NCBI GenBank assembly: GCA_034007245.1
Contig: JAVERH010000096.1
Span: forward strand, 1 to 8,727
DNA length: 8,727 nucleotides
Source of the DNA: Anaerosoma sp034007245
Lineage (GTDB): Bacteria; Actinomycetota; Coriobacteriia; Anaerosomatales; Anaerosomataceae
Reading direction: 5' to 3'
Part shown: piece by piece, positions 1-6,163 of the stretch
Position numbering within the stretch: position 1 is the stretch's first letter
How the letters are laid out: every line of letters begins with the position of its first letter
Translations under genes and position numbers: made by a program
Notes under the pieces: model-generated
Databases searched by the model: none
What the model saw: only the letters and a program-made list of their open reading frames with translations
Told to the model about the DNA's origin: nothing

Positions 1-563
1 ATACCGAGATCCATCACGCGGTCTTGTACCCGCGTCAGGCTTATAGCGGCGGCAACGAAGCCTGTTCGAACGCCGTCGGGGTCGTGAACCGGGTAACAGA
101 CGTGTACCACAGGGTTACCCGATATCTTGCCGAGCATGAAATCGCCGACAGCGAGGCCTGTCGCCTCTATCGAGCGTTGAAAGTACGCCGTGTCGGAGAC
201 GTCGACAGATTTCGTCGGATCCTCAGGTAGCAGACCGGCCGCGCGGATGACACCATCAGTGCCGACGAAGATCATGTTCATGAAGTGCGGGTATGACGGC
301 AGCATCTCCGAGAACCAATCCTGAAGCGCCTCATAATCGCCGGTGCGCGCAGCCTCGCTGCCAGCCACGAGTACGAGCAGGTCTTCGGTCGAATCGATGT
401 AGTCGTCTACCGAATACCCGATCAGATGCGCCATGGTGAGCGCCTCCGATGAGGCCTGCAAGCCCTGATCCGCATAGACGTCCCGAGCCTGCCAGAAAGA
501 CGTCCCGGCGAAGGGCAGCAGCATCGCCAACATGAGGATGACAAGGCGGGTACGGAGTGTCAT
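1..563 (-). CDS. Cache-domain membrane sensor protein, N-terminal part (runs off the left edge)
   Basis: The minus strand is open from an ATG at 563 to the window edge, giving 187 residues without a stop; the C-terminus is missing. Residues 1-4 are MTLR, followed by a hydrophobic segment at about 7-25 that should be a signal anchor or first transmembrane helix. The rest looks like an extracytoplasmic double-Cache (dCache) ligand-binding domain: a helix at about 35-66, FVGTDGVIRA at 99-108, DTAYFQR at 124-130, and a VGDFMLGKISGNPVV stretch at 139-153 leading into a YPVHDPDG turn. In known families such domains precede histidine kinase, diguanylate cyclase or chemotaxis output domains, usually after a second transmembrane helix. 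That part is outside the window, so the output cannot be named. The start is supported by an AAGGAG ribosome site ending 10 bases upstream. The ligand is unknown. It is transcribed away from the LiaF-like gene. Confidence 0.82.
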   Translation of the reverse strand, partial: MTLRTRLVILMLAMLLPFAGTSFWQARDVYADQGLQASSEALTMAHLIGYSVDDYIDSTEDLLVLVAGSEAARTGDYEALQDWFSEMLPSYPHFMNMIFVGTDGVIRAAGLLPEDPTKSVDVSDTAYFQRSIEATGLAVGDFMLGKISGNPVVHVCYPVHDPDGVRTGFVAAAISLTRVQDRVMDLG

Positions 564-573
564 CGATCTGGGT

Positions 574-579
574 CTCCTT
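574..579 (-). promoter_or_regulatory. Ribosome binding site of the Cache sensor gene
   Basis: The minus strand reads AAGGAG, with 10 bases between it and the ATG at 563. It is the only strong Shine-Dalgarno sequence near the start, and it fixes the N-terminus just before the hydrophobic anchor. Confidence 0.7.
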
Positions 580-622
580 GTCGTGCTGCGTGCAGGTATG
601 TTGGGTTTGCAGGTCATTGGTG

Positions 623-651
623 TATATATCGGTCGAGTGTTCTGGAGTCAT
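623..651 (-). promoter_or_regulatory. Putative sigma-70-type promoter for the Cache sensor gene
   Basis: On the minus strand ATGACT (646-651, 4 of 6 matches to TTGACA) and TATATA (623-628, 4 of 6 matches to TATAAT) are separated by exactly 17 bases. Transcription would begin near 615, giving a leader of about 50 bases before the ATG at 563. The AT-rich -10 stands out in this GC-rich sequence. It is called by eye and untested. Confidence 0.4.
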
Positions 652-757
652 GAGCTGTCAGTATGGATTGCCCCCTCGGTGCCGCTTGAGGCGGCAGTAG
701 GTGTGAGGTCTGACTGGGCACAAGCGGAGTAGGTATCCGGTACACAGGTGCATGCAC

Positions 758-764
758 GAGGAGG
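758..764 (+). promoter_or_regulatory. Ribosome binding site that decides the LiaF-like start
   Basis: GAGGAGG lies 5 bases before the ATG at 770. An upstream in-frame ATG at 752 would place this Shine-Dalgarno sequence inside the coding region and has no ribosome site of its own, so 770 is preferred. Confidence 0.7.
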
Positions 765-769
765 ATGGC

Positions 770-1459
770 ATGAGAAGTAAGGTCTCGGCACTCGGATTCG
801 GAGTCGCGCTGGTCGTGCTAGGGGTCGTGTTGAGTGGGAACACACTCGGCTGGTGGAGCGCCGACCTCTTCTTCGATGGTTGGTGGACGCTCTTCCTCAT
901 CGTCCCCGCGATCATCGCCATGATCGGTCAGGGACCGAACATGGGCAGTGTCATAGTGCTCGGTGTCGGAGCATTACTGCTCGCGGACGCCCGGGGTGCT
1001 CTCGGTGGCATTCCCGTCTGGTCGCTCATCGGCCCCATCATCATCATTGCGGTGGGTGTGATGCTTCTATGGAAGGGGATGTTCGGTCCGAAGCCTCCCA
1101 CCGATGCCGAGGGCCGTCCTCTCGATCCCGGAAACAGGATCAGTGCGGTCTTCTCGGGCGGTACGGCGGCCTACCACGGGTTACCCTTCACCGGTGCCGT
1201 GACGTTCGCGATGTTCGGTGGCGTCGAGCTCGACTTGCGCGGAGCGCTGATCACCGAGGATGTGCTCATCGATGCGACTACGGTCTTTGGCGGCACCGAA
1301 GTGATCGTCTCGCCGGGGACGAGGGTCGAACTCCTGTCCACGGGTATCTTCGGAGGCTCGGAGAGCAGTGCCGCGCCATGGGAGCCCGGTGCGTCCGGTC
1401 CTGTCGTGCGCGTACGCTCGACGGCCATCTTCGGGGGACTCGAGGTCGCGGCGAAGTAA
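770..1459 (+). CDS. LiaF-like membrane protein (cell-envelope stress family)
   Basis: A 229-residue protein with a hydrophobic N-terminal half and a polar, beta-rich C-terminal half. Membrane segments are visible at about 6-22, 37-53, 59-73 and 81-101, followed by a KGMFGPKPP linker. The C-terminal domain carries recurring FGG-type turns at 128-131 (FSGG), 149-151, 173-175, 194-196 and 221-223, separated by predicted short beta strands. This architecture matches the LiaF/DUF2154 'cell wall-active antibiotics response' family. In Bacillus subtilis LiaF is a membrane inhibitor of the LiaRS two-component system, which responds to damage of the lipid II cycle. No LiaS or LiaR homologue is visible beside it here, so a LiaRS role cannot be assumed; many actinobacterial members have no known partner. 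It is divergent from the Cache sensor and is followed by 170 bases before rpsA, which has its own promoter, so it is probably a single-gene unit. An alternative in-frame start at 752 would add six residues. The family is fairly sure; the function is not. Confidence 0.8.
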   Translation: MRSKVSALGFGVALVVLGVVLSGNTLGWWSADLFFDGWWTLFLIVPAIIAMIGQGPNMGSVIVLGVGALLLADARGALGGIPVWSLIGPIIIIAVGVMLLWKGMFGPKPPTDAEGRPLDPGNRISAVFSGGTAAYHGLPFTGAVTFAMFGGVELDLRGALITEDVLIDATTVFGGTEVIVSPGTRVELLSTGIFGGSESSAAPWEPGASGPVVRVRSTAIFGGLEVAAK

Positions 1460-1474
1460 GGAGTCGCGGTCGTA

Positions 1475-1503
1475 TCGCAACGCTTCTATGGCGGTGGTAT
1501 ACT
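1475..1503 (+). promoter_or_regulatory. Putative extended -10 promoter of the rpsA operon
   Basis: TATACT at 1498-1503 (5 of 6 matches to TATAAT) is preceded by TG one base upstream, forming an extended -10. A weak -35, TCGCAA (1475-1480, 3 of 6 matches), lies 17 bases upstream. Extended -10 promoters tolerate poor -35 elements. Transcription starting near 1510 would give rpsA a leader of about 120 bases. Confidence 0.5.
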
Positions 1504-1594
1504 CACTCGGTTATGCGTGCGCGTGTAGCGTACAGTCCTATTGGCCCCCGAGAGCATGACTGACCGGAAGATAAGCAACCGAGACGACATGGGA

Positions 1595-1606
1595 CCGGGG
1601 CCCCGG
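1595..1606 (+). other. Perfect 12-base GC palindrome in the rpsA leader
   Basis: CCGGGG followed directly by CCCCGG, ending 7 bases before the ribosome site of rpsA (AAAGGGG, 1614-1620, 9 bases from the ATG at 1630). With no spacer it cannot form a tight hairpin using all six pairs. It could act as a duplex DNA site or as a shorter stem that affects access to the Shine-Dalgarno sequence. Its function is not known. Confidence 0.4.
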
Positions 1607-1629
1607 AAGCACGAAAGGGGCCACCCGCA

Positions 1630-2958
1630 ATGGTAGAAGAGTACGGCAGTAGTTACATCGAGGTCGACGACCACGAGTACACCGACGAGGAGATGCACGC
1701 CCTCATCGACGGCACCATCACCGACTTTGATGACGGTGATCTTGTAAGCGGTACCGTGGTCCAGGTGGAGCGGGACGAAGTCCTGCTCGACATCGGCTAC
1801 AAGTCCGAGGGCGTCATCCCGGCGCGCGAGCTCTCCATCCGTAAGGATGCCAACCCGGCTGACATCGTGCAGCTCGGTGACGAGATCGAAGCGCTCGTTC
1901 TCCAGAAGGAGGACAAGGACGGCCGACTCATCCTTTCCAAGAAGCGCGCCGCTTACGAGCGTGCGTGGAACGATATCGAGCGCAAGTTCGAGGGTGGCGA
2001 GAACGTCGAAGGCGAGGTCATCGAGGTAGTCAAGGGTGGTCTCATCCTCGACATCGGCCTCCGCGGCTTCCTTCCTGCGTCACTTGTCGACCTTCGTCGC
2101 GTGAAGGATCTCCACATGTTCCTTGGTGACCGCCTCGAGGCGCGTGTCATCGAGATGGATCGCAACCGCAACAACGTCGTCCTCTCGCGTCGAGTGGTGC
2201 TTGAGGAAGACCGCAAGCAGGAGCGTCAGGACGTGCTCAACAAGCTCGTCAAGGGCATGATTCTGCCGGGTACCGTCTCCTCGATCGTCGACTTCGGTGC
2301 GTTCGTCGACCTTGGTGGCATCGACGGTTTGGTACACATCTCCGAGCTGAGCTGGAGCCACGTCAACCACCCGTCGGAGGTCGTCTCGGTCGGGGACAAA
2401 GTCGAGGTGCAGGTACTCGACGTCGACATGAGCCGCGAGCGTATCTCCCTCGGTCTGAAGCAGACTCAGGAAGACCCGTGGAAGCAGCTCGTGAAGGACT
2501 TCACTGTCGGCGTGATCGTCGACGGCAAGGTCACCAAGATCGTTCCGTTCGGCGCGTTCGTCGAGATCGGCGACAGCGTTGAGGGTCTCGTCCATATCTC
2601 CGAGATGGCTCGTGGCCATGTGGAGAAGCCCGAGGATGTCGTTCGCGTGGCTGACGTGATCAAGGTGAAGGTCATGGACGTCGATCTGGATCGCCGTCGT
2701 ATCTCGCTTTCGATCCGTGCTGCGAACGAAGAGCTCGGTTTGCCGGACGCGATCCCAGAGTCGTCCGATGCAGATGAGGACGATATCGATGAAGCTGTCG
2801 AAACCGAAACCGAAACCGAAACCGAAACCGAAACCGAAGTCGTTGAGGTCGAGGTCGTCGAGCCCGAAGCCGCCGAGGCCGAGGTCGAGATCGCCGAGGC
2901 TGTAGAAGCTGCGCCGGAGGTCGAGAACGCCGACGAAGCCGATGGCGAAGAGGTCTAA
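1630..2958 (+). CDS. rpsA: 30S ribosomal protein S1
   Basis: A 442-residue protein with four S1 (OB-fold) RNA-binding domains at about residues 36-106, 123-189, 208-277 and 293-364. Domains 3 and 4 carry the textbook core: VDFGAFVDLGGIDGLVHISE at 220-239 and VPFGAFVEIG with EGLVHISEM at 305-326. The divergent domains 1 and 2 match the ribosome-anchoring domains of S1. S1 binds the small subunit and captures and unfolds mRNA leaders for initiation. E. coli S1 has six domains and 557 residues; four-domain forms of roughly 450-500 residues are usual in Actinomycetota. Residues 376-442 are a low-complexity acidic tail, including a six-fold Glu-Thr repeat at 391-402 encoded by a perfect hexanucleotide repeat. 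Such tails vary between species. The start is supported by AAAGGGG 9 bases upstream and by the acidic N-terminus. It has its own likely promoter at 1475-1503 and is followed by a strong hairpin before coaE, the classic actinobacterial neighbour. Confidence 0.96.
   Translation: MVEEYGSSYIEVDDHEYTDEEMHALIDGTITDFDDGDLVSGTVVQVERDEVLLDIGYKSEGVIPARELSIRKDANPADIVQLGDEIEALVLQKEDKDGRLILSKKRAAYERAWNDIERKFEGGENVEGEVIEVVKGGLILDIGLRGFLPASLVDLRRVKDLHMFLGDRLEARVIEMDRNRNNVVLSRRVVLEEDRKQERQDVLNKLVKGMILPGTVSSIVDFGAFVDLGGIDGLVHISELSWSHVNHPSEVVSVGDKVEVQVLDVDMSRERISLGLKQTQEDPWKQLVKDFTVGVIVDGKVTKIVPFGAFVEIGDSVEGLVHISEMARGHVEKPEDVVRVADVIKVKVMDVDLDRRRISLSIRAANEELGLPDAIPESSDADEDDIDEAVETETETETETETEVVEVEVVEPEAAEAEVEIAEAVEAAPEVENADEADGEEV
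2800..2838 (+). repeat. In-frame hexanucleotide tandem repeat in rpsA
   Basis: Six perfect copies of GAAACC (2800-2835) followed by a further GAA encode an uninterrupted Glu-Thr repeat in the acidic tail of S1. All copies use the same two codons. GAA and ACC could have been varied with GAG and ACG, both common in this gene, so the identity points to recent expansion by slippage. Gain or loss of a unit keeps the reading frame. Confidence 0.9.
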
Positions 2959-2988
2959 CCTCCGAGCACATCAAGTAGGAGAGTCTTC

Positions 2989-3025
2989 CGGGGCTGGGTC
3001 GGCGCGAAAGCGCCGCCCGGCCTCG
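2989..3025 (+). other. Strong intercistronic stem-loop between rpsA and coaE
   Basis: CGGCGC (3000-3005) pairs with GCGCCG (3010-3015) around a GAAA (GNRA) tetraloop. Below a single bulged T at 2999, bases 2989-2998 pair with 3016-3025 through two G-U wobbles. Together this is a 16-bp stem. No T-run follows, so it is not a canonical intrinsic terminator. It ends 8 bases before the coaE ribosome site (GGAGG, 3034-3038). It may protect the rpsA 3' end, partly terminate transcription, or mark a processing site that lets the two genes be expressed at different levels. The pairing is read directly; the role is inference. Confidence 0.6.
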
Positions 3026-3044
3026 AACCGTCTGGAGGAACACG

Positions 3045-3656
3045 ATGTACGTACTGGCACTCACCGGAGGCCTTGGCTCCGGCAAGTCAACTGCCGCCCA
3101 GGTTCTGGCAGACCGCGGTGCGGTCGTCATCGATCTCGATATGATCGGTAGGACGCTTCTCGAACAGATGGCATCGGTGCGGGAGCGTATCGTCGAGGCG
3201 TTCGGTCACCAGATCGTGGGCACTGACGGTCTGGTCGACCGCGCCAGGCTCGCCGCTGTCGCCTTCGGCTCGGAGGAGTCGACCCGCCGGCTCAACGCCA
3301 TCATGCACCCGGCTATCCTTGCGACCGTCGCAGGCGCGCTCGATACTCTCGCGCTGCAGGGCGAGCAGCCTCAGGCCGTCGTCCTCGTGGTGCCCTTGTT
3401 GGTGGAGTCACCGCTCTTCCTCGAGCCGGTGGACGCCGTGCTGACGATCTCGGCTAACGAGGAGCTCCGTGTCCAGCGAGCAGTGGAGCGCGGGATGTCC
3501 CGGGAGGACGCCGAGAACCGGATCGCACGCCAGGCCGGGGATGCGGAGCGGCGCGAGATCGCCGACTACATCATCGAGAACGACGGTGACCTGGACACCT
3601 TCAAGGTCATTGTCGGGGAGTTCTGGGATGCGGAGATCGCTCCAAGAGAGGTGTAG
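3045..3656 (+). CDS. coaE: Dephospho-CoA kinase
   Basis: CoaE carries out the last step of coenzyme A synthesis in the cytoplasm: ATP-dependent phosphorylation of the ribose 3'-hydroxyl of dephospho-CoA. The 203 residues match the usual length of about 200. A Walker A P-loop, GGLGSGKST, sits at 8-16. DLD at 30-32 corresponds to the conserved Asp-containing motif of the family. IMHPAI follows near 86-91, and VVPLLVESPLF corresponds to the conserved PLL-E segment of the CoA-binding region. The lid/C-terminal signature RVQRAVERGMSREDAENRIARQ can be followed by eye, as can the late ADYIIENDGD segment. The start has a good ribosome site, GGAGG (3034-3038), 6 bases upstream. It lies downstream of the rpsA hairpin and only 6 bases before uvrB, so coaE and uvrB are almost certainly cotranscribed. 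Nothing is missing or unusual. Confidence 0.95.
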   Translation: MYVLALTGGLGSGKSTAAQVLADRGAVVIDLDMIGRTLLEQMASVRERIVEAFGHQIVGTDGLVDRARLAAVAFGSEESTRRLNAIMHPAILATVAGALDTLALQGEQPQAVVLVVPLLVESPLFLEPVDAVLTISANEELRVQRAVERGMSREDAENRIARQAGDAERREIADYIIENDGDLDTFKVIVGEFWDAEIAPREV

Positions 3657-3662
3657 CGGGCC

Positions 3663-5729
3663 ATGCGCGAGCTAAAGGTCGTCTCTGAGTTCGAGCCGGC
3701 GGGTGATCAACCGGTGGCCATCGCGGGTCTTAGCGATGGCGTGCGTGCCGGAATCAAGGACCAGACGCTCCTCGGCGTGACCGGCTCCGGCAAGACCTTC
3801 ACGATGACCAAGCTCATCGAAGCCGTGCAGAAGCCGACGCTGATTCTCGCTCCCAATAAGACGCTTGCTGCGCAGCTTGCAAGTGAGATCCGTGACGACA
3901 TGCCCGATAACGCGGTCATGTACTTCGTCTCGTACTACGACTACTACCAGCCCGAGGCGTACGTACCCACCACGGACACTTTCATCGAGAAGGACGCATC
4001 CATCAACGCCGAGGTCGAGAAGTTGCGACATGCGGCGACTGCGGCGCTGCTCTCGCGTAAGGACGTCGTGGTGGTTGCGAGCGTGAGTTGCATCTACGGG
4101 ATCGGCTCGCCGGAGGACTACGCCGGCATGGCGGTCTTCCTCTCTGAGGCCACGCCGTACGACCGCGATCAGCTCATCTACGACCTGATCGACATCCAGT
4201 ACGATCGCAACGACTACGATCTCACCCGCGGTACGTTCCGCGTACGAGGCGATGTGCTCGACATCTTCCCGCCGTATGCCGACCTGCCCATCCGGGTGGA
4301 GTTCTTCGGCGACGATATCGAGTCGATCGCAGAGTTCGACAGTGTGACCGGTGAGGTCGTCAATCACTTCGACACCACACCCATCTGGCCGGCGACACAT
4401 TATGTGACCCCCAAAGACAAGATGGCCGGAGCTATCGGCGCGATCCGCGAGGAGCTCCACGAGAGGCTCGTGCAGCTCAATGCCGAGGGGAAGTTGCTCG
4501 AAGCACAGAGGCTCGAGATGCGCACCAGCTACGACCTCGAGATGCTCGAGGAGATGGGCTACTGTAACGGCATCGAGAACTATTCGCGCCATCTCGATGG
4601 TCGGTCGCCTGGCACACCGCCGCACACGCTCATCGACTACTTCGGTGACGACTTCCTGTGCATCATCGATGAGAGCCATGTGACCGTTCCGCAGCTCCAT
4701 GGTATGTACGAGGGCGATCGGTCGCGGAAGCTCACACTGGTGGAGCACGGCTTCCGTCTGCCGAGCGCACTCGACAACCGGCCGCTCAAGTTCGAGGAGT
4801 TCCGTGCACGCATCCCTCAGACGGTCTTCGTGTCAGCCACGCCCGGTGACTACGAGCTGAGGACGAGTACGCGCGTCGTCGAGCAGATCATCCGTCCCAC
4901 CGGTCTTGTGGATCCGGCGATCGAGGTGCGCCCGACACACGGTCAGATCGACGATCTCATGGCCGAGGTGAAAGAACGCGCCGAGCGCAACGAGCGGACG
5001 CTCGTCACGACGCTGACGAAGAAGATGGCCGAGGACCTCGCTGACTACCTCTTCGAGCACGGCATCAAGGTGCGTTACATGCACAGCGATATCGGTACGC
5101 TCGAGCGCGTAGAGATCCTTCGTGACCTGCGTGCAGGCGTGATCGACTGCCTCGTCGGTATCAACCTGCTTCGGGAGGGTCTGGATCTTCCTGAGGTGTC
5201 GCTGGTGACGATCCTCGATGCCGACAAGGAAGGCTTCCTACGCAACCATCGGTCGCTCATCCAGACCATCGGACGTGCAGCGCGTAACGTCTCAGGCGAG
5301 GTCATCCTGTATGCCGATAAGGTCACCGACTCGATGCGCACCGCCATGGAGGAGACTGATCGACGTCGGGAGCGACAGCTTGCGTACAACGAGGAGCACG
5401 GCATCGAGCCTCAGACCATTCGCAAGGCGATCCACGATATCGCGCAGTACGTCCGCGAGACCGAAGCGGGGATGGAGCCGAGCGTGGATGTCGCGTCGGA
5501 GCTCGGGCAGCTACCCGCGGAGGAGCGTGCGATGATCCTCGCTGCGATGGAGGAAGACATGCATTCGGCCGCCGAAGCTCTCGACTTCGAGAATGCTGCA
5601 CGGCTTCGCGACCAGGTCGTGAAGTTCAAGGCGGAGATCGAGTCTTCCACTGCAGATGAAGTGCTCTCGCGACTCAGGAAGGGCGCGCGCAGGGGCTCGT
5701 CACATGCGACTCGCAAGAGGAAGCGGTAG
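3663..5729 (+). CDS. uvrB: Excinuclease ABC subunit B
   Basis: UvrB is the damage-verifying helicase-like subunit of nucleotide excision repair. It is loaded onto DNA by UvrA and recruits the nuclease UvrC. Its 688 residues fit the family range of about 660-700. In order: Walker A GVTGSGKT at 38-45; the aromatic beta-hairpin YYDYYQPEAYVP at 91-102, which inserts between the DNA strands; the UvrA-interacting YAD/RRR region with TRGTFRVRGD at 188-197; GYCNGIENYSRH at 299-310; Walker B IIDESH at 334-339; SAT at 391-393; helicase motif V GINLLREGLDLPE at 499-511; motif VI QTIGRAARN at 534-542; and a C-terminal UVR coiled coil at about 622-657 that contacts UvrC. The tail from 665 is basic. The ATG at 3663 is the only sensible start, since a stop lies three codons upstream in frame. 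The ribosome site AGAGG (3647-3651) is inside coaE and rather distant (11 bases), so translation may be partly coupled to coaE. uvrA is not the next gene here. No SOS box was recognised, and its own promoter, if any, would lie inside coaE. Confidence 0.98.
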   Translation: MRELKVVSEFEPAGDQPVAIAGLSDGVRAGIKDQTLLGVTGSGKTFTMTKLIEAVQKPTLILAPNKTLAAQLASEIRDDMPDNAVMYFVSYYDYYQPEAYVPTTDTFIEKDASINAEVEKLRHAATAALLSRKDVVVVASVSCIYGIGSPEDYAGMAVFLSEATPYDRDQLIYDLIDIQYDRNDYDLTRGTFRVRGDVLDIFPPYADLPIRVEFFGDDIESIAEFDSVTGEVVNHFDTTPIWPATHYVTPKDKMAGAIGAIREELHERLVQLNAEGKLLEAQRLEMRTSYDLEMLEEMGYCNGIENYSRHLDGRSPGTPPHTLIDYFGDDFLCIIDESHVTVPQLHGMYEGDRSRKLTLVEHGFRLPSALDNRPLKFEEFRARIPQTVFVSATPGDYELRTSTRVVEQIIRPTGLVDPAIEVRPTHGQIDDLMAEVKERAERNERTLVTTLTKKMAEDLADYLFEHGIKVRYMHSDIGTLERVEILRDLRAGVIDCLVGINLLREGLDLPEVSLVTILDADKEGFLRNHRSLIQTIGRAARNVSGEVILYADKVTDSMRTAMEETDRRRERQLAYNEEHGIEPQTIRKAIHDIAQYVRETEAGMEPSVDVASELGQLPAEERAMILAAMEEDMHSAAEALDFENAARLRDQVVKFKAEIESSTADEVLSRLRKGARRGSSHATRKRKR

Positions 5730-5805
5730 CCCGTCGACCGGTGCGGGTCAGGCAGGGTCTGGCTGCGACGTTCGCTGCCTTGCGGATGTAGGTCCCCGCA
5801 CGAAG

Positions 5806-5824
5806 GGCGCTCCATGGGGGCGCC
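5806..5824 (+). other. GC-rich 8-bp hairpin downstream of uvrB
   Basis: GGCGCTCC pairs with GGGGCGCC across a three-base ATG loop, with one wobble pair. It begins 76 bases after the uvrB stop. There is no T-run on either side, so it could at most be a weak or factor-assisted transcription end, or a 3'-end stabiliser. Confidence 0.35.
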
Positions 5825-6078
5825 GCGATGACGGGATCCGTGTGCCAACGGCCCGGGGTGAGCGCTTGCTCTTTAGCGGGGTCGATGATCCGTACGCCGG
5901 GGAGGGCGGTGGTCCCGGGAGCGAATGCGGTCACGGCGATCAGCGTGAGCCGCCCGAGCGTGTACAGTTGCCCGCGGTGTGCACTCGGCTCAGGTGGGGT
6001 GTCCTTGAGCGACCGTGTCACGCTGTCGGTGTGACATCGCCGGTCTCGTTCTCGAGGGACGCAGAGAGACTGTCTCGC

Positions 6079-6099
6079 AAGGAACACGGCTTCGCCGTG
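6079..6099 (-). terminator. Possible intrinsic terminator of the secreted-protein gene
   Basis: On the minus strand CACGGC pairs with GCCGTG around a three-base GAA loop (6085-6099) and is followed directly by the T-rich TTCCTT (6079-6084). It lies about 65 bases beyond the stop codon of the minus-strand gene ending at 6164. The stem is short (6 bp) and the T tract is interrupted, so it is a weak candidate, but it is the best-placed one. Confidence 0.35.
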
Positions 6100-6163
6100 A
6101 TGCGCGGACATCCGATGCGCTGCCGCACACGAGAGCTGCGGACGCGGGCGGTCTGTCTGGCAC

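Larger units (their letters stand above)
5730..6163. other. 434-base region after uvrB without a convincing gene
   Basis: No open frame here shows a recognisable domain together with a ribosome site. The best candidate is on the minus strand, 6111 to 5674 (145 codons), overlapping the end of uvrB tail-to-tail by 56 bases. Over the 95 codons from the GTG at 6034 I counted about 78% G/C at third positions, against about 65% and 63% at first and second positions, a weak coding signal. The upstream 30 codons look non-coding, there is no Shine-Dalgarno sequence, and I recognise no family. It may be a decayed gene. A forward frame of 179 codons also crosses the region but is compositionally poor. 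Small hairpins are present: AGGCAG/CTGCCT (5750-5755 with 5775-5780), an 8-bp stem at 5806-5824 and the terminator-like stem at 6085-6099. No tRNA or known riboswitch was recognised on either strand. Confidence 0.5.

Noticed and set aside
710..738. Possible promoter for the LiaF-like gene (CTGACT and GTATCC)
   Set aside because: Both boxes match consensus poorly. Promoters of this quality are expected by chance in any 200-base stretch.
1488..1559. Possible 23-residue leader peptide upstream of rpsA
   Set aside because: It has no Shine-Dalgarno sequence, and its start lies upstream of the likely transcription start, so it would not be on the rpsA mRNA.
2080..2619. Minus-strand open frame of 179 codons inside rpsA
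   Set aside because: It is an antisense shadow of the S1 domains, rich in Asp, Val and Leu, with no independent support.
3672..4748. Long minus-strand open frame (358 codons) inside uvrB
   Set aside because: It is an antisense shadow of uvrB, a common effect of GC-rich codon bias. It has no ribosome site and no recognisable domain, while the plus strand carries every UvrB motif.
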